From Mesorhizobium sp. M1B.F.Ca.ET.045.04.1.1 (GTDB lineage Bacteria; Pseudomonadota; Alphaproteobacteria; Rhizobiales; Rhizobiaceae): a stretch of 64,000 nt of DNA. The DNA is taken from NCBI RefSeq assembly GCF_003952465.1, contig NZ_CP034448.1, forward strand, positions 5,123,001 through 5,187,000, given 5' to 3'. Of the stretch, positions 1 through 10,041 are shown piece after piece (the first letter of the stretch is position 1; each line of letters opens with the position of its first letter). The translations under genes were made by a program, and so were the position numbers. The notes below the pieces were generated by a model that made no database searches, was not told the DNA's origin, and worked only from the letters and a program-made list of their open reading frames with translations.

Positions 1-404
1 AACAACTGGCGCTCGGCAACCACCGGCTGACCGGCAAGTGCTATCCCGAACCAGACGAGGCCAACCGGCTTTTCCGCCGAACCGCCGCTTGGACCGGCAA
101 TGCCGGTGACGGCAAGGGAGAGGCTCGCGCGCGAATGCGCCAGCGCGCCGGCCGCCATCTCGAGCACCGTCTCTCGCGAGACGGCGCCATGCGCGTCGAG
201 CGTTGCGGCGGAGACGCCAAGCATCTCCATCTTGGCTTCGTTGGAATAGGTGATGAAGCCACGGTCGACCACGGCGGAAGAGCCGGCAATGTCGGTCAGT
301 GCTGCAATGATCATGCCGCTGGTGCAGCTTTCGGCCGTCGCCAGCATGATGCCGCGTTGCTGGCAGGCCTTGAGCAGGGCGTTTGCGAGTTCTGCGTTGC
401 TCAT
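1..404 (-). CDS. pncC: CinA C-terminal family nicotinamide-nucleotide amidase, 3' end cut by the window edge
   Basis: The first 134 residues of a CinA-C/PncC protein are visible, and the 3' end lies left of the window. Family role: cytoplasmic deamidation of nicotinamide mononucleotide to nicotinate mononucleotide in pyridine nucleotide recycling. Visible hallmarks are TAESCTSG at residues 23-30 and a later TGIAGPSGG followed by KPVGLVWFG, both typical of the family. The ATG overlaps the ispDF stop as ATGA (401-404), which supports this start and translational coupling to ispDF. No N-terminal MoCF domain precedes it, so it is the stand-alone amidase form. The assignment is firm; the symbol follows family convention. 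Confidence 0.88.
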   Translation of the reverse strand, partial: MSNAELANALLKACQQRGIMLATAESCTSGMIIAALTDIAGSSAVVDRGFITYSNEAKMEMLGVSAATLDAHGAVSRETVLEMAAGALAHSRASLSLAVTGIAGPSGGSAEKPVGLVWFGIALAGQPVVAERQL

Positions 405-1624
405 GCCGGCACATCTCCCGGATAGACGACGCTGGCGGTGGCGATGGCCGCTATGCCTTCGCCGCGCCCGACAAAGCCGAGCTTTTCGTTGGTCGTCGCC
501 TTGATCGAAATGCGCTCCGGCGCAATGCCGAGCATCGAGCTAAGCGCCGCCGTCATCGCCGCGCGGTGCGGCCCGACGCGCGGCGCCTCGCAGATCAGCG
601 TGACGTCGGCATTGGCGATGCGCCCGCCACGCTCGCGCACCAGCTTTGCGGCATGTTCGACGAAGATCTTCGAGGCGGCACCCTTCCACTGCGGATCCGA
701 CGGCGGGAAATGCGTGCCGATATCGCCGGCGCCGCAGGTGGCGAGCAGCGCGTCGGTGAGGGCATGAAGGCCAACATCGGCGTCCGAATGGCCGGAGAGT
801 TTTCGGTCATACGGGACGGCGACGCCGCACAGCGTGACATGGTCACCGGGCTCGAAGGCGTGCACATCGTAGCCATTGCCAGTGCGGATGTCCGGAAAGC
901 GCGGCAGCGCGCTGGAAAGCCGCTGGTCGGCCATCGCGATATCCCTTGCCCAGGTGAGTTTGATGTTGTCCGGCGAGCCGGTGACGATCTTGACCGGAAT
1001 ATGCGCCCATTCGGCGATGGCAGCATCGTCGGTGAATTCGGTCTTGCCCAGATGATGTGCCTTCTCATGCGCGGCGAGCAGAGGCCAGAATGGAAAGCCT
1101 TGCGGCGTCTGCGCGGCATGAAGACCGGCCCTCGAAACCGTCTCCTCGATCATGCCCGTTGCCGATTCCCGTTTGAGCGTGTCGGCGACGGGCAGCGCGG
1201 GCAGGGCCCCCTGGCGCTCGCCGATGGCTTCAATGGTGCGGTCGATCAGCCCGGCATCGACGAACGGGCGCACCGCGTCATGCACCAGCACCTTTGCCGG
1301 CGCCTGGTCTCTCAGCGCCAACAGCCCGAGACGGACGGACGCCTGGCGGGACGGACCGCCTGTGACAGCAAGCACCCGTCCGGCAATGGCTCCCGCCGCG
1401 CGGTCAAAAAGCTCGCGGTCATCGGCATGAATCGCCACGACCACCGGTCCGACACTGGGATGCGACAGGAATCGCTCCAGCGTGTGCGCGATGACGGCGC
1501 GGCCGCCGATGCGCTGATACTGCTTCGGTCCGTCGGCCTGCCCGGCGCGCGCGCCGCGGCCGGCGGCGACGATGACCACGCCGACCTTGCCGTCCGCGTC
1601 CTGTTTTTCACTTGCGTCAGTCAT
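401..1624 (-). CDS. ispDF: Bifunctional IspD/IspF: MEP cytidylyltransferase and MEcPP synthase
   Basis: This 407-residue fusion catalyses two non-consecutive steps of the cytoplasmic MEP isoprenoid pathway: IspD makes CDP-methylerythritol and IspF makes the 2,4-cyclodiphosphate. The N-terminal half (about 14-235) has the nucleotidyltransferase glycine-rich loop AAGRGARAG at residues 20-28 and a VLVHDAVRPFV segment. The C-terminal half (about 248-407) begins with GNGYDVHAF, supplying the metal-binding Asp-x-His, and continues with SGHSDADVGLHALTDALL and a TTNEKLGFVGRGEG segment. Fused IspDF is the usual alphaproteobacterial form. It is divergent from dusB and forms a two-gene unit with pncC through an ATGA overlap. 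Confidence 0.95.
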   Translation of the reverse strand: MTDASEKQDADGKVGVVIVAAGRGARAGQADGPKQYQRIGGRAVIAHTLERFLSHPSVGPVVVAIHADDRELFDRAAGAIAGRVLAVTGGPSRQASVRLGLLALRDQAPAKVLVHDAVRPFVDAGLIDRTIEAIGERQGALPALPVADTLKRESATGMIEETVSRAGLHAAQTPQGFPFWPLLAAHEKAHHLGKTEFTDDAAIAEWAHIPVKIVTGSPDNIKLTWARDIAMADQRLSSALPRFPDIRTGNGYDVHAFEPGDHVTLCGVAVPYDRKLSGHSDADVGLHALTDALLATCGAGDIGTHFPPSDPQWKGAASKIFVEHAAKLVRERGGRIANADVTLICEAPRVGPHRAAMTAALSSMLGIAPERISIKATTNEKLGFVGRGEGIAAIATASVVYPGDVPA

Positions 1625-1691
1625 GGCGAGAGGCTTAGTCGCGGCTCGAAGGGAAGGCCAGCATTTTCCAAAATGCGCCTTAATGTGACGT

Positions 1692-1710
1692 CATTGCGCG
1701 TTGCACAATG
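1692..1710. promoter_or_regulatory. Imperfect palindrome upstream of dusB-ntrBC, candidate operator
   Basis: The 19-bp segment has arms CATTG and CAATG around a centre containing GCGTTGCACA. A close match, GCGTTGCATA, occurs upstream of ntrY at 5484-5493. It sits between the divergent ispDF and dusB starts. Assignment as a shared operator of the two ntr operons is inference from position and similarity only. Confidence 0.25.
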
Positions 1711-1763
1711 ACTTGCATCTGGCTAGAGAATGTGCAGCAATCGTACATGCTTGGTTTTTGTGC

Positions 1764-2792
1764 ATGCCTGAACTGACCACTTTGGCTTCGCTGCTCGACA
1801 TCGGCGGTGCGAGGATCCGCAACCGCGTGTTCCTTGCGCCGATGTCCGGCATTACCGACGAGCCGTTTCGGCGGCGCGCATATGCGCATGGCGCCGGGCT
1901 GGTCGTGTCGGAGATGGTGGCGAGCGGCGAACTGGCCAAGGGCAGGGCCGGCTGCGACCTGCGCATCCGCCATTCCGGGCTGCCTGTCCACATGGTGCAG
2001 CTCGCCGGCCGTGAGGCCGCGCATATGGCCGAAGGCGCCCGAATCGCGGCGGGCGAGGGCGCCGACATCATCGACATCAACATGGGCTGCCCGGCGAAGA
2101 AGGTGACGGGCGGCTATGCCGGCTCGGCGCTGATGCGCGATCTCGATCACGCGTTGTCGCTGATCGAGGCGGTGGTCGGCGCGGTCGCGGTGCCGGTGAC
2201 CGTCAAGATGCGGCTCGGCTGGGACGAAAGCGGGCTCAACGCGCCGATTTTGGCGCGCCGCGCGGAAGAGGCCGGCGTCAAGATGGTGACCGTGCATGGC
2301 CGCACACGCTGCCAGTTCTATCAGGGCAAGGCCGACTGGCGCGCGATCGCGCGCGTCAAGCAAGCGGTCTCGATCCCCGTGGTGGCCAATGGCGATGTCG
2401 GCTCGCCGCAAGAGGCGGCCACAATCCTGGAGCAGTCGGGCGCCGACGCAGTGATGATCGGCCGCGCCCATTACGGCGCGCCGTGGATCGCGGGCAGCAT
2501 CGCGGCGGCCGCCGCTGGCATATCTGCGCCAGGCATTCCCGAAACGCCACAAGCGCTCGCCGACTACGCCGTTGCCCATTACGAAGACATGCTCTCGCTC
2601 TACGGCATCGAGAGCGGACTTCGCCAGGCGCGCAAACATCTCGGCTGGTATCTCGACCGGCACGCGGCCGGTGTTTCGGCGGAGCAGAGGAAGCGCGTCC
2701 TCACCTCTTTCGAGCCGGCTGAAGTCATCCTTGGATTGCGCGACGCCCTTGCCGACATTGGCATGTCGAATGAACTTCGGAGCGCGGCATGA
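1764..2792 (+). CDS. dusB: tRNA-dihydrouridine synthase DusB (NifR3)
   Basis: The 342-residue protein is an FMN-dependent flavoenzyme that reduces uridines in the tRNA D-loop. Visible family motifs are LAPMSGITDEPFRR near the N terminus, DINMGCPAKK with the catalytic cysteine, TVKMRLGW, TVHGRTRCQFY and MIGRAHYGAPW. The frame stays open upstream to a TTG at 1701, but that position lies in a candidate operator and adds 21 residues unlike the family, so the ATG giving MPELTTLASL is preferred. Its last bases overlap ntrB as ATGA, which reproduces the classic nifR3-ntrB-ntrC operon of alphaproteobacteria. Confidence 0.93.
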   Translation: MPELTTLASLLDIGGARIRNRVFLAPMSGITDEPFRRRAYAHGAGLVVSEMVASGELAKGRAGCDLRIRHSGLPVHMVQLAGREAAHMAEGARIAAGEGADIIDINMGCPAKKVTGGYAGSALMRDLDHALSLIEAVVGAVAVPVTVKMRLGWDESGLNAPILARRAEEAGVKMVTVHGRTRCQFYQGKADWRAIARVKQAVSIPVVANGDVGSPQEAATILEQSGADAVMIGRAHYGAPWIAGSIAAAAAGISAPGIPETPQALADYAVAHYEDMLSLYGIESGLRQARKHLGWYLDRHAAGVSAEQRKRVLTSFEPAEVILGLRDALADIGMSNELRSAA

Positions 2793-3927
2793 AGGCCAGT
2801 GCCCCACAAGATGCCGACATGGCGGACGCAGCCAACATCGTGCTGAACACGATCCGCCGGCCGGTGATCATGGTCGATCCCGACGGCTTCATCACCTTCG
2901 CCAACGCGGACGCCGAAGATTTCTTCCGCTCCAGCGCCACCATGCTTGCCCGCAACACGCTCTCCAAGCTGGTGCCGTTCGGCAGTCCGCTGCTGACGCT
3001 GGTCGATCAGGTGCGCGAGCGCCGTGCGCCGGTCAACGAATACCGTGTCGATGTCTCGTCGCCGCGCCTTGGCATCGAGAAGATGGTCGACCTCTATGTC
3101 GCGCCGGTGCCGGAGTTCCCGGGCTCGGTCGTGGTTATGTTCCAGGAACGGTCCATGGCCGACAAGATCGACCGCCAGATGACGCATCGGGGTGCCGCCC
3201 GTTCCGTCACCGGCCTCGCCGCCATGCTGGCGCATGAGATCAAGAATCCGCTCTCGGGCATCCGCGGCGCCGCCCAGTTGCTCGAGTTGTCGGCCTCCGA
3301 CGAGGACCGCGCGCTCACCCGGCTCATCACCGACGAGACCGACCGCATCGTGTCGCTGGTCGACCGGATGGAGGTGTTTTCCGACGAGCGTCCGATCGAG
3401 CGCTTTCCCGTCAACATCCATGTCGTTCTGGATCATGTGAAGGCGATTGCCAAGAACGGCTTTGCCAAGCGAATCAAGATTTTGGAGGAATATGATCCAT
3501 CGCTTCCTCCGGTCTTTGCCAACCGTGACCAGCTGATCCAGGTCTTTCTCAACCTGGTCAAGAATGCCGCCGAGGCGATCGGCGCCGACCCACAGGGCGA
3601 GATCATGCTGTCGACTGCCTTCCGGCCGGGCATCCGCGTTTCGGTGCCAGGAACGCAGGATCGCGTTTCGCTGCCGCTGGAATTCTGCGTGCACGACAAC
3701 GGCCCGGGAGTGTCAGAGGACATCCTGCCGATCCTCTTTGACCCGTTCATCACCACCAAGCCGAACGGCTCGGGCCTTGGGCTGGCGCTGGTCGCCAAGA
3801 TCGTCGGCGAGCACGGCGGCATCATCGAATGCGATTCGACGCCGCGCGGAACCACGTTCCGCGTCCTGATGCCGGCCTGGAAGGAGACTTCGCCCGGCGC
3901 CGGCGACGAAGCAGAAGGAGACCGCAA

Positions 3928-3931
<4 letters not shown>
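2789..3931 (+). CDS. ntrB: Nitrogen regulation sensor histidine kinase NtrB
   Basis: This is a 380-residue soluble kinase/phosphatase that controls NtrC according to nitrogen status through PII. A PAS domain spans roughly 15-125. The H-box LAHEIKNPLSGIRG puts the phospho-accepting His at residue 149. The N-box NLVKNAAEAIGA, the G1 box DNGPGV and the G2 box GSGLGLALV follow in the HATPase domain (about 255-365). There are no transmembrane segments. The gene overlaps dusB upstream and ntrC downstream by ATGA, so the three are translationally coupled. Confidence 0.95.
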
Positions 3932-5388
<1,457 letters not shown>

Positions 5389-5464
5389 TTCAGCGCAACG
5401 CGCTTTGTCGGGGCTTCACCTTCTGGGGATGAGCCGGGGAAAGATTTCCGTCCCAGCCACACTT

Positions 5465-5493
5465 GTTGCATAATCGCCACAATGCGTTGCATA
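5465..5493. promoter_or_regulatory. Direct repeat GTTGCATA spaced 21 bp upstream of ntrY
   Basis: Two perfect 8-bp copies lie at 5465-5472 and 5486-5493, two helical turns apart, in the ntrC-ntrY gap 34 bp before the ntrY ATG. The second copy matches the centre of the palindrome in front of dusB. The repeat is seen directly; a role as a regulator-binding site is inference. Confidence 0.3.
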
Positions 5494-5526
5494 CATCCGA
5501 CGCTATGACCGACTCTAGACGGCGAT

Positions 5527-7690
5527 ATGGCTGCTGAGGCTCCAACACTGAACCAACCGCTTTTCAGCCGGGCCGGCGTTCGCGACGGTCGCCGGTTGCT
5601 GGCGCTGCCCGGCGTGGTCGCGATCGTGGGCGCCATGATCACGGCTGCGATCTCGTTTGCGATCCTGGTCGGCGCGACGCCGATCGCTCCGAACGCCAAT
5701 ACGACCTGGGCGCTGATCGCCCTCAACGCCGTCTTCGTCCTGTTCCTGATCGCGCTGGTCGCCCGCGAGGTGCGTCGCATCGTCATGGCCCGCCGGCACG
5801 GCAGGGCTGCCTCGCGGCTGCATGTGCGCATCGTCGCCATGTTCGCGCTGGTCGCCGCCATCCCGGCGATCATGGTGGCGATCATCGCCTCGATCACGCT
5901 CGATATCGGCCTCGACCGCTGGTTCGAGATCCGCACCAAGACCATCGTCAATTCGTCGCTGTCGATCGCGGATGCCTATGTCCAGGAAAACGCGCGCAAC
6001 CTGCAGGGCACGACCCTGTCGATGGCCTATGATCTCGACGCCTCGCGCACGCTCTATGGGCTCGACCGCACCGGGTTCCTCGACCTCATGAACAAGGAAG
6101 CCGTCGGCCGCGGGCTGGCGCATGCGGCGCTGATCAAGCCCGACGGCTCTTTCGTCATGAGCGCCAAGACCGACGCCGACTTCGCCATGCCCGAACCGCC
6201 ATCGGGCGCTGTCGAAACGGCCGCCGACGGCAAACCGGTGCTCATCGAGCCGCGCACCCGCAACATCATGGGCGCCATCGTCAAGCTGCGCGAGATCGAG
6301 GGCCTTTACCTCTATACGATCCGGCTGGTCGACCCCGAGGTGATCAGGGCGCGCCAGATCGTCAAATCCAATACTGACGAATACCGCAATCTCGAAGACA
6401 ACCGCCGCACCTCCCAGGTAGCCTTCGCGCTGCGTACCTGTTCGCTGACGGCTGATCCTTCTCCTTGTTATGGGCGATACTCGGACCAGACGCGCATTTG
6501 GCGCGTGGTCTGGCTGCCGACCCGGGTTTGGGATGCTGCGCTCCCGCAGGTTCCGTTTCCGGACGCCGCCCGACGTGACAGCACCTTCGACCGTTGTTCC
6601 GCTTATGGGCTTTGCTGCGCGGGCGACCCGCACCGAGGCCCGAAAGTCTGCCAGGACGTGAGTAACTCCGATTCGCCCAGTTCAGCCGCCGTTTGCCAGT
6701 CCGACCCCTGTTCGCGACGGCCGTCGTCCTCGGCCCTCTCGCCGCAGACACCGAACCCTGCATTCCTCAGATCTCCTAGCAACCATGTTGAGATCCCGCT
6801 CCTGAGCCGCTCAAGTCGCAGCGCAACAGAGGCTTCCTATCTGTTCGGAGCCAAGAGGATGGAACTTGACGCAGTCGCAGGTTTCGGCATGAGCGACGGC
6901 GCTTCTCGAGGGTTCTGGGCTGGTCCACCCGCCCGTTGTCAATTCCGGCGCGCTCTGGCGGGGGCGGGGAAACCTTTTATTTGGTATTCCTCTCCGTGGT
7001 ACTCCAGGGAGGGAGGGGCGCATGCGATCCAACCCATGCTACTCCGAAACGGTTCGCACGCTCGGCCCCGGAAGAAGACGCGTACTGCTCCCGACACAGC
7101 GAACTTTCCGAGGAAGTCGGTGCATTTCTGTCGCCGGTCCTCTGCCGGTCGATCTTGTCCCGACGGTACGCACAAGATAAGATCGTGCTCTCCGAGTCTG
7201 CCTGCCCAGCAGAGCGCGTGGTAAAAGCCCTCGCGCGGGCGCTCTCCAGTTTCGAGAAGTCGCCCGTGGGATCGCCAGTCCGATGCGACAGCGCACCAGG
7301 CTTTCTCCAGTACGCGCCTCTTGCTGAGGACGCATATCGCCAGCGCTCGGCGCCTCGTGAACTGCACGAATTCAAGTTGTTCGCTTTAGAGTCATCTCGC
7401 CGTCGAGGCAGACGCGAAGCAGCGGATGAAAGAGAATCCTATGTCGCGTTTACCGTTCGACGACATTCACGATGTCGTCCAGGCGCAGCTCTCTTTTCGG
7501 CTGGGCGGACCGTTGGCGCGGCGCTCGCCCATGAGATCAAGAATCCGCTGACGCCGATCGCAGCTCTTCGGCCGAGCGCTCGGCGGCCCGGTATGGCTCG
7601 CGCCGCGGGCAGGTCCCATGGACCTGGGATCATTCGCACGAAGCACCAGCCGCCCCTGGTCCTGCGGAGGTCTGTGATATCCTTTGGTGC
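5527..7690 (+). pseudogene. ntrY: ntrY nitrogen sensor kinase gene, intact only for its first ~299 codons
   Basis: Codons 1-299 (5527 to about 6424) read cleanly as the NtrY N terminus: two membrane segments near 27-47 and 57-77, a third near 100-125, and a periplasmic sensor region ending in NTDEYRNLEDNRRTSQVAFAL. After that the frame collapses, yet pieces of NtrY remain detectable at DNA level when small indels are allowed: a KSQRNEL stretch near 6813, and VDDI..V-QAQ followed by AHEIKNPLTPI near 7440-7560. The HATPase domain is not recognisable. NtrY normally phosphorylates NtrX in response to nitrogen or redox state. The dense indels suggest a sequence-quality problem; real inactivation is the alternative. 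Confidence 0.75.
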
Positions 7691-7847
7691 GTACGCCGCG
7701 ACGTCCGCTAGCCGTGCGCCAGCGCACCGTCGGCCGGCAGGAATTATGCCGGGTTCAACCCGGGCGCGCGACTGAGGCTCGGCTGGGTCGGCGACGGATT
7801 ATACGCAGACCCTCGTCTTCGCCCCATCGCCCGAAGCCCGAGATGAG
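6425..7847. other. Scrambled segment with dense small indels between clean ntrY and clean ntrX
   Basis: Both borders are abrupt: perfect coding on the left ends at AFAL, and perfect coding on the right begins at the ntrX P-loop IIGPSGSGK. Inside, no reading frame continues a known protein for more than about 20 residues, and short stretches match expected ntrY/ntrX sequence only after adding or removing single bases every 5-15 positions. The segment between the NtrY H-box (about 7530) and the NtrX P-loop is about 320 bp where roughly 1.1-1.2 kb is expected, while the segment before the H-box is longer than expected. An uncorrected noisy-read or gap-filled patch is the simplest reading. Confidence 0.7.
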
Positions 7848-8708
7848 ATCATCGGCCCGTCCGGCTCCGGCAAGGAGCTGACGGCGCGCGCCATCCACAC
7901 GCTTTCGGCGCGCAAGGCAGGACCGTTCGTGACGCTGAGCGCTGCGACCATCACGCCCGAGCGCATGGAGATCGAGCTGTTCGGCACCGAATCGAACGGT
8001 ACCGAGCGCAAGGTCGGCGCGCTGGAAGAGGCGCATCGCGGCATCCTCTACATCGATGAAGTCGCCGACATGCCGCGCGAGACGCAGAACAAGATCCTGC
8101 GCGTCCTGGTCGAGCAGCAGTTCGAGCGGGTAGGAGGCACCAAGCGGGTCAAGGTCGATGTCCGCATCATCTCCTCGACGGCGCAGAACCTGGAGGCGAT
8201 GATCGCCGACGGCCGTTTCCGCGAAGACCTCTATCATCGCCTGGCGGTGGTTCCGGTGACGGTGCCGGGCCTTGCCGAGCGGCGCGAGGATATCCCCTAT
8301 CTTGTCGACAATTTCATGAAGCAGATCGCGCGTCAGGCCGGCATCAAGCCGCGCCGCATCGGCGATGACGCTTTAGCCGTGCTGCAGGCGCATAACTGGC
8401 CCGGTAATGTCCGCCAGCTTCGCAACAATGTCGAGCGGCTGATGATCCTGGCGCGCGGCGGCGACGCAGATGCGCCGATCACCGCCGACCTTCTGCCGTC
8501 CGAGATCGGCGACGTCATGCCGCGCACGCCCAACCAGTCGGACCAGCACATCATGGCGCTTCCGCTGCGCGAGGCGCGCGAACAGTTCGAGAAGGACTAT
8601 CTGATCGCCCAGATCAACCGCTTCGGTGGCAACATCTCGAAGACGGCTGAGTTCATCGGCATGGAGCGCTCGGCCTTGCACCGCAAGCTGAAGTCGCTGG
8701 GGGTGTAG
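7848..8708 (+). pseudogene. ntrX: ntrX response regulator gene, 5' part missing (AAA+ and DNA-binding domains readable)
   Basis: The readable frame begins at IIGPSGSGKELTARAIH (Walker A) and runs 286 codons to the stop. It has the ESNGTERKVGALEEAH loop in place of GAFTGA, a GILYIDEVADM Walker B, a GNVRQLRNNVERL segment and a C-terminal Fis-like helix-turn-helix (AEFIGMERSALHRKLKSLGV). The lack of GAFTGA is normal for alphaproteobacterial NtrX, which does not act as a classic sigma-54 activator. The receiver domain and linker (about 160 residues) cannot be found in the scrambled DNA upstream. As printed the gene has no credible start, but the intact 3' part suggests a functional gene in the organism. 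Confidence 0.8.
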
Positions 8709-8789
8709 CGACTATTGGCCCACCCGATTGTTCATTACGGCAGCGGCGGAATCGCCTAAGAAAGCCGGACATTTCCCCTGAGGTGTTCC

Positions 8790-9704
8790 ATGCCGCGCAT
8801 TGCCTATGTCAACGGGCGTTACGTCGCCCATGCCCAAGCCCGTGTTCATATCGAGGATCGGGGCTACCAGTTCGCCGACGGCGTCTATGAGGTATGCGAG
8901 GTGGCGCGCGGCTTTATCGTCGACATGCCGCGCCATCTTGCCCGGCTCAAGCGCTCGTTGAAGGAGTTGTCGATTGCCTGGCCGGTCTCGGAAGGCGTCC
9001 TGCCGATGCTGCTGCGCGAGGTGGTTCGCCGCAACCATGTCGTCAACGGCCTCGTCTATGTCCAGGTGACGCGCGGCGTCGCCAGTCGCGAATTCGTCTT
9101 CCCGGCAGCCGGCACCAGGTCAGCCCTGGTGATAACCGCCCGGAAAGCCGATCCCGCTGCCGCTGCCAAGCGGGTCGAGACCGGCATCAAGGTCGTCACC
9201 GTGCCTGAGAATCGCTGGGACCGCGTCGACATCAAGAGCACCGGCCTTTTGCCCAATGTGCTGGCCAAGCAGAAGGCCAAGGAAGCCGGCGCCCAGGAGG
9301 CCTGGTTCGTCGACATTGATGGCACAGTCAAGGAAGGTGGTTCGTCCAACGCCTGGATCATCACCAGGGACGGCGTTCTGGTGACGCGGCCAGCCGAGCA
9401 CGGCATTCTGCGCGGCATCACCCGCACGACACTGTTCGATGTCGCCGCCAAGCTCGGTCTGAAGATCGAGGAACGCGGGTTTTCGGTCGCCGAAGCCAAG
9501 GCCGCGCGCGAGGCTTTCATCAGCTCCGCGACGACGATCGCCATGCCGGTGGTCGAGATCGACGGCGCGCCGATCGCAAACGGCCACCCCGGCTCCATGA
9601 CACTTTCGTTGCGGCAGGCATTTTTGACATTGCGGAAAAAAGTCCAGCCTGATAACCGCAAAGGTGGAATGAACCTCAACTATCTCGTTCTGCTTGTCGT
9701 TTAG
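8790..9704 (+). CDS. dat: D-amino-acid transaminase, class IV PLP, with a probable C-terminal frameshift
   Basis: As printed the gene encodes 304 residues of a fold-type IV aminotransferase that interconverts D-amino acids such as D-Ala and D-Glu, precursors of peptidoglycan. Visible family features include YVNGRYVAHAQARVHIEDRGYQFADG at the N terminus (quoted in two parts: YVNGRYVAHA and EDRGYQFADG), the PLP-lysine segment DIKSTGLLPNVLAKQ and the phosphate-binding GILRGITRTTLF. The last ~18 residues are unlike the family. Inserting one T in the T5 run at 9621-9625 restores AFFDIAEKSPA with a stop at 9650-9652, giving 287 residues. The ATG follows an AGGTG stretch and matches the family start. 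It lies just downstream of ntrX. Confidence 0.9.
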   Translation: MPRIAYVNGRYVAHAQARVHIEDRGYQFADGVYEVCEVARGFIVDMPRHLARLKRSLKELSIAWPVSEGVLPMLLREVVRRNHVVNGLVYVQVTRGVASREFVFPAAGTRSALVITARKADPAAAAKRVETGIKVVTVPENRWDRVDIKSTGLLPNVLAKQKAKEAGAQEAWFVDIDGTVKEGGSSNAWIITRDGVLVTRPAEHGILRGITRTTLFDVAAKLGLKIEERGFSVAEAKAAREAFISSATTIAMPVVEIDGAPIANGHPGSMTLSLRQAFLTLRKKVQPDNRKGGMNLNYLVLLVV

Positions 9705-9795
9705 ACGGCAAGAGGGGGTTTGCGCGCTTGACAGGTGCCGCGTAATTTGGCGCATTGGCCCGCAGACCGAAGGGGATCGGCGAAAGACAAAAACA

Positions 9796-10041
9796 ATGGC
9801 GGAACGATCGCAAAACCTTCAGGACCTGTTCCTGAATTCAGTTCGCAAGAGCAAAAATCCACTTACCATCTTCCTCATCAACGGCGTGAAGCTGACCGGC
9901 GTCGTCACTTCGTTCGACAATTTCTGTGTGTTGTTGCGGCGCGACGGGCATTCCCAGCTCGTCTACAAGCACGCCATTTCCACGATCATGCCGAGCCAGC
10001 CGGTTCAGATGTTCGATGGCGAGGAAAGCCAGGGCGCCTGA
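9796..10041 (+). CDS. hfq: RNA chaperone Hfq
   Basis: The 81-residue Sm-like protein forms a hexameric ring that pairs small RNAs with mRNAs; in rhizobia it also affects nif gene expression. The Sm1 segment LFLNSVRKSKNPLTIFLING and the Sm2 segment YKHAISTIMP are both present, with Gln and Asn residues (SQNLQDLFLN) at the expected proximal-face positions. Length matches rhizobial Hfq. The ATG is preceded by a purine-rich AAAGACAAAAACA leader. Its stop is immediately followed by the hflX TTG start, so the two genes are coupled. Confidence 0.97.
   Translation: MAERSQNLQDLFLNSVRKSKNPLTIFLINGVKLTGVVTSFDNFCVLLRRDGHSQLVYKHAISTIMPSQPVQMFDGEESQGA

Noticed and set aside
383..1711. A 442-codon plus-strand frame over ispDF
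   Set aside because: It is the antisense of ispDF with strong GC3 and no recognisable domain; long antisense frames are common in this high-GC genome.
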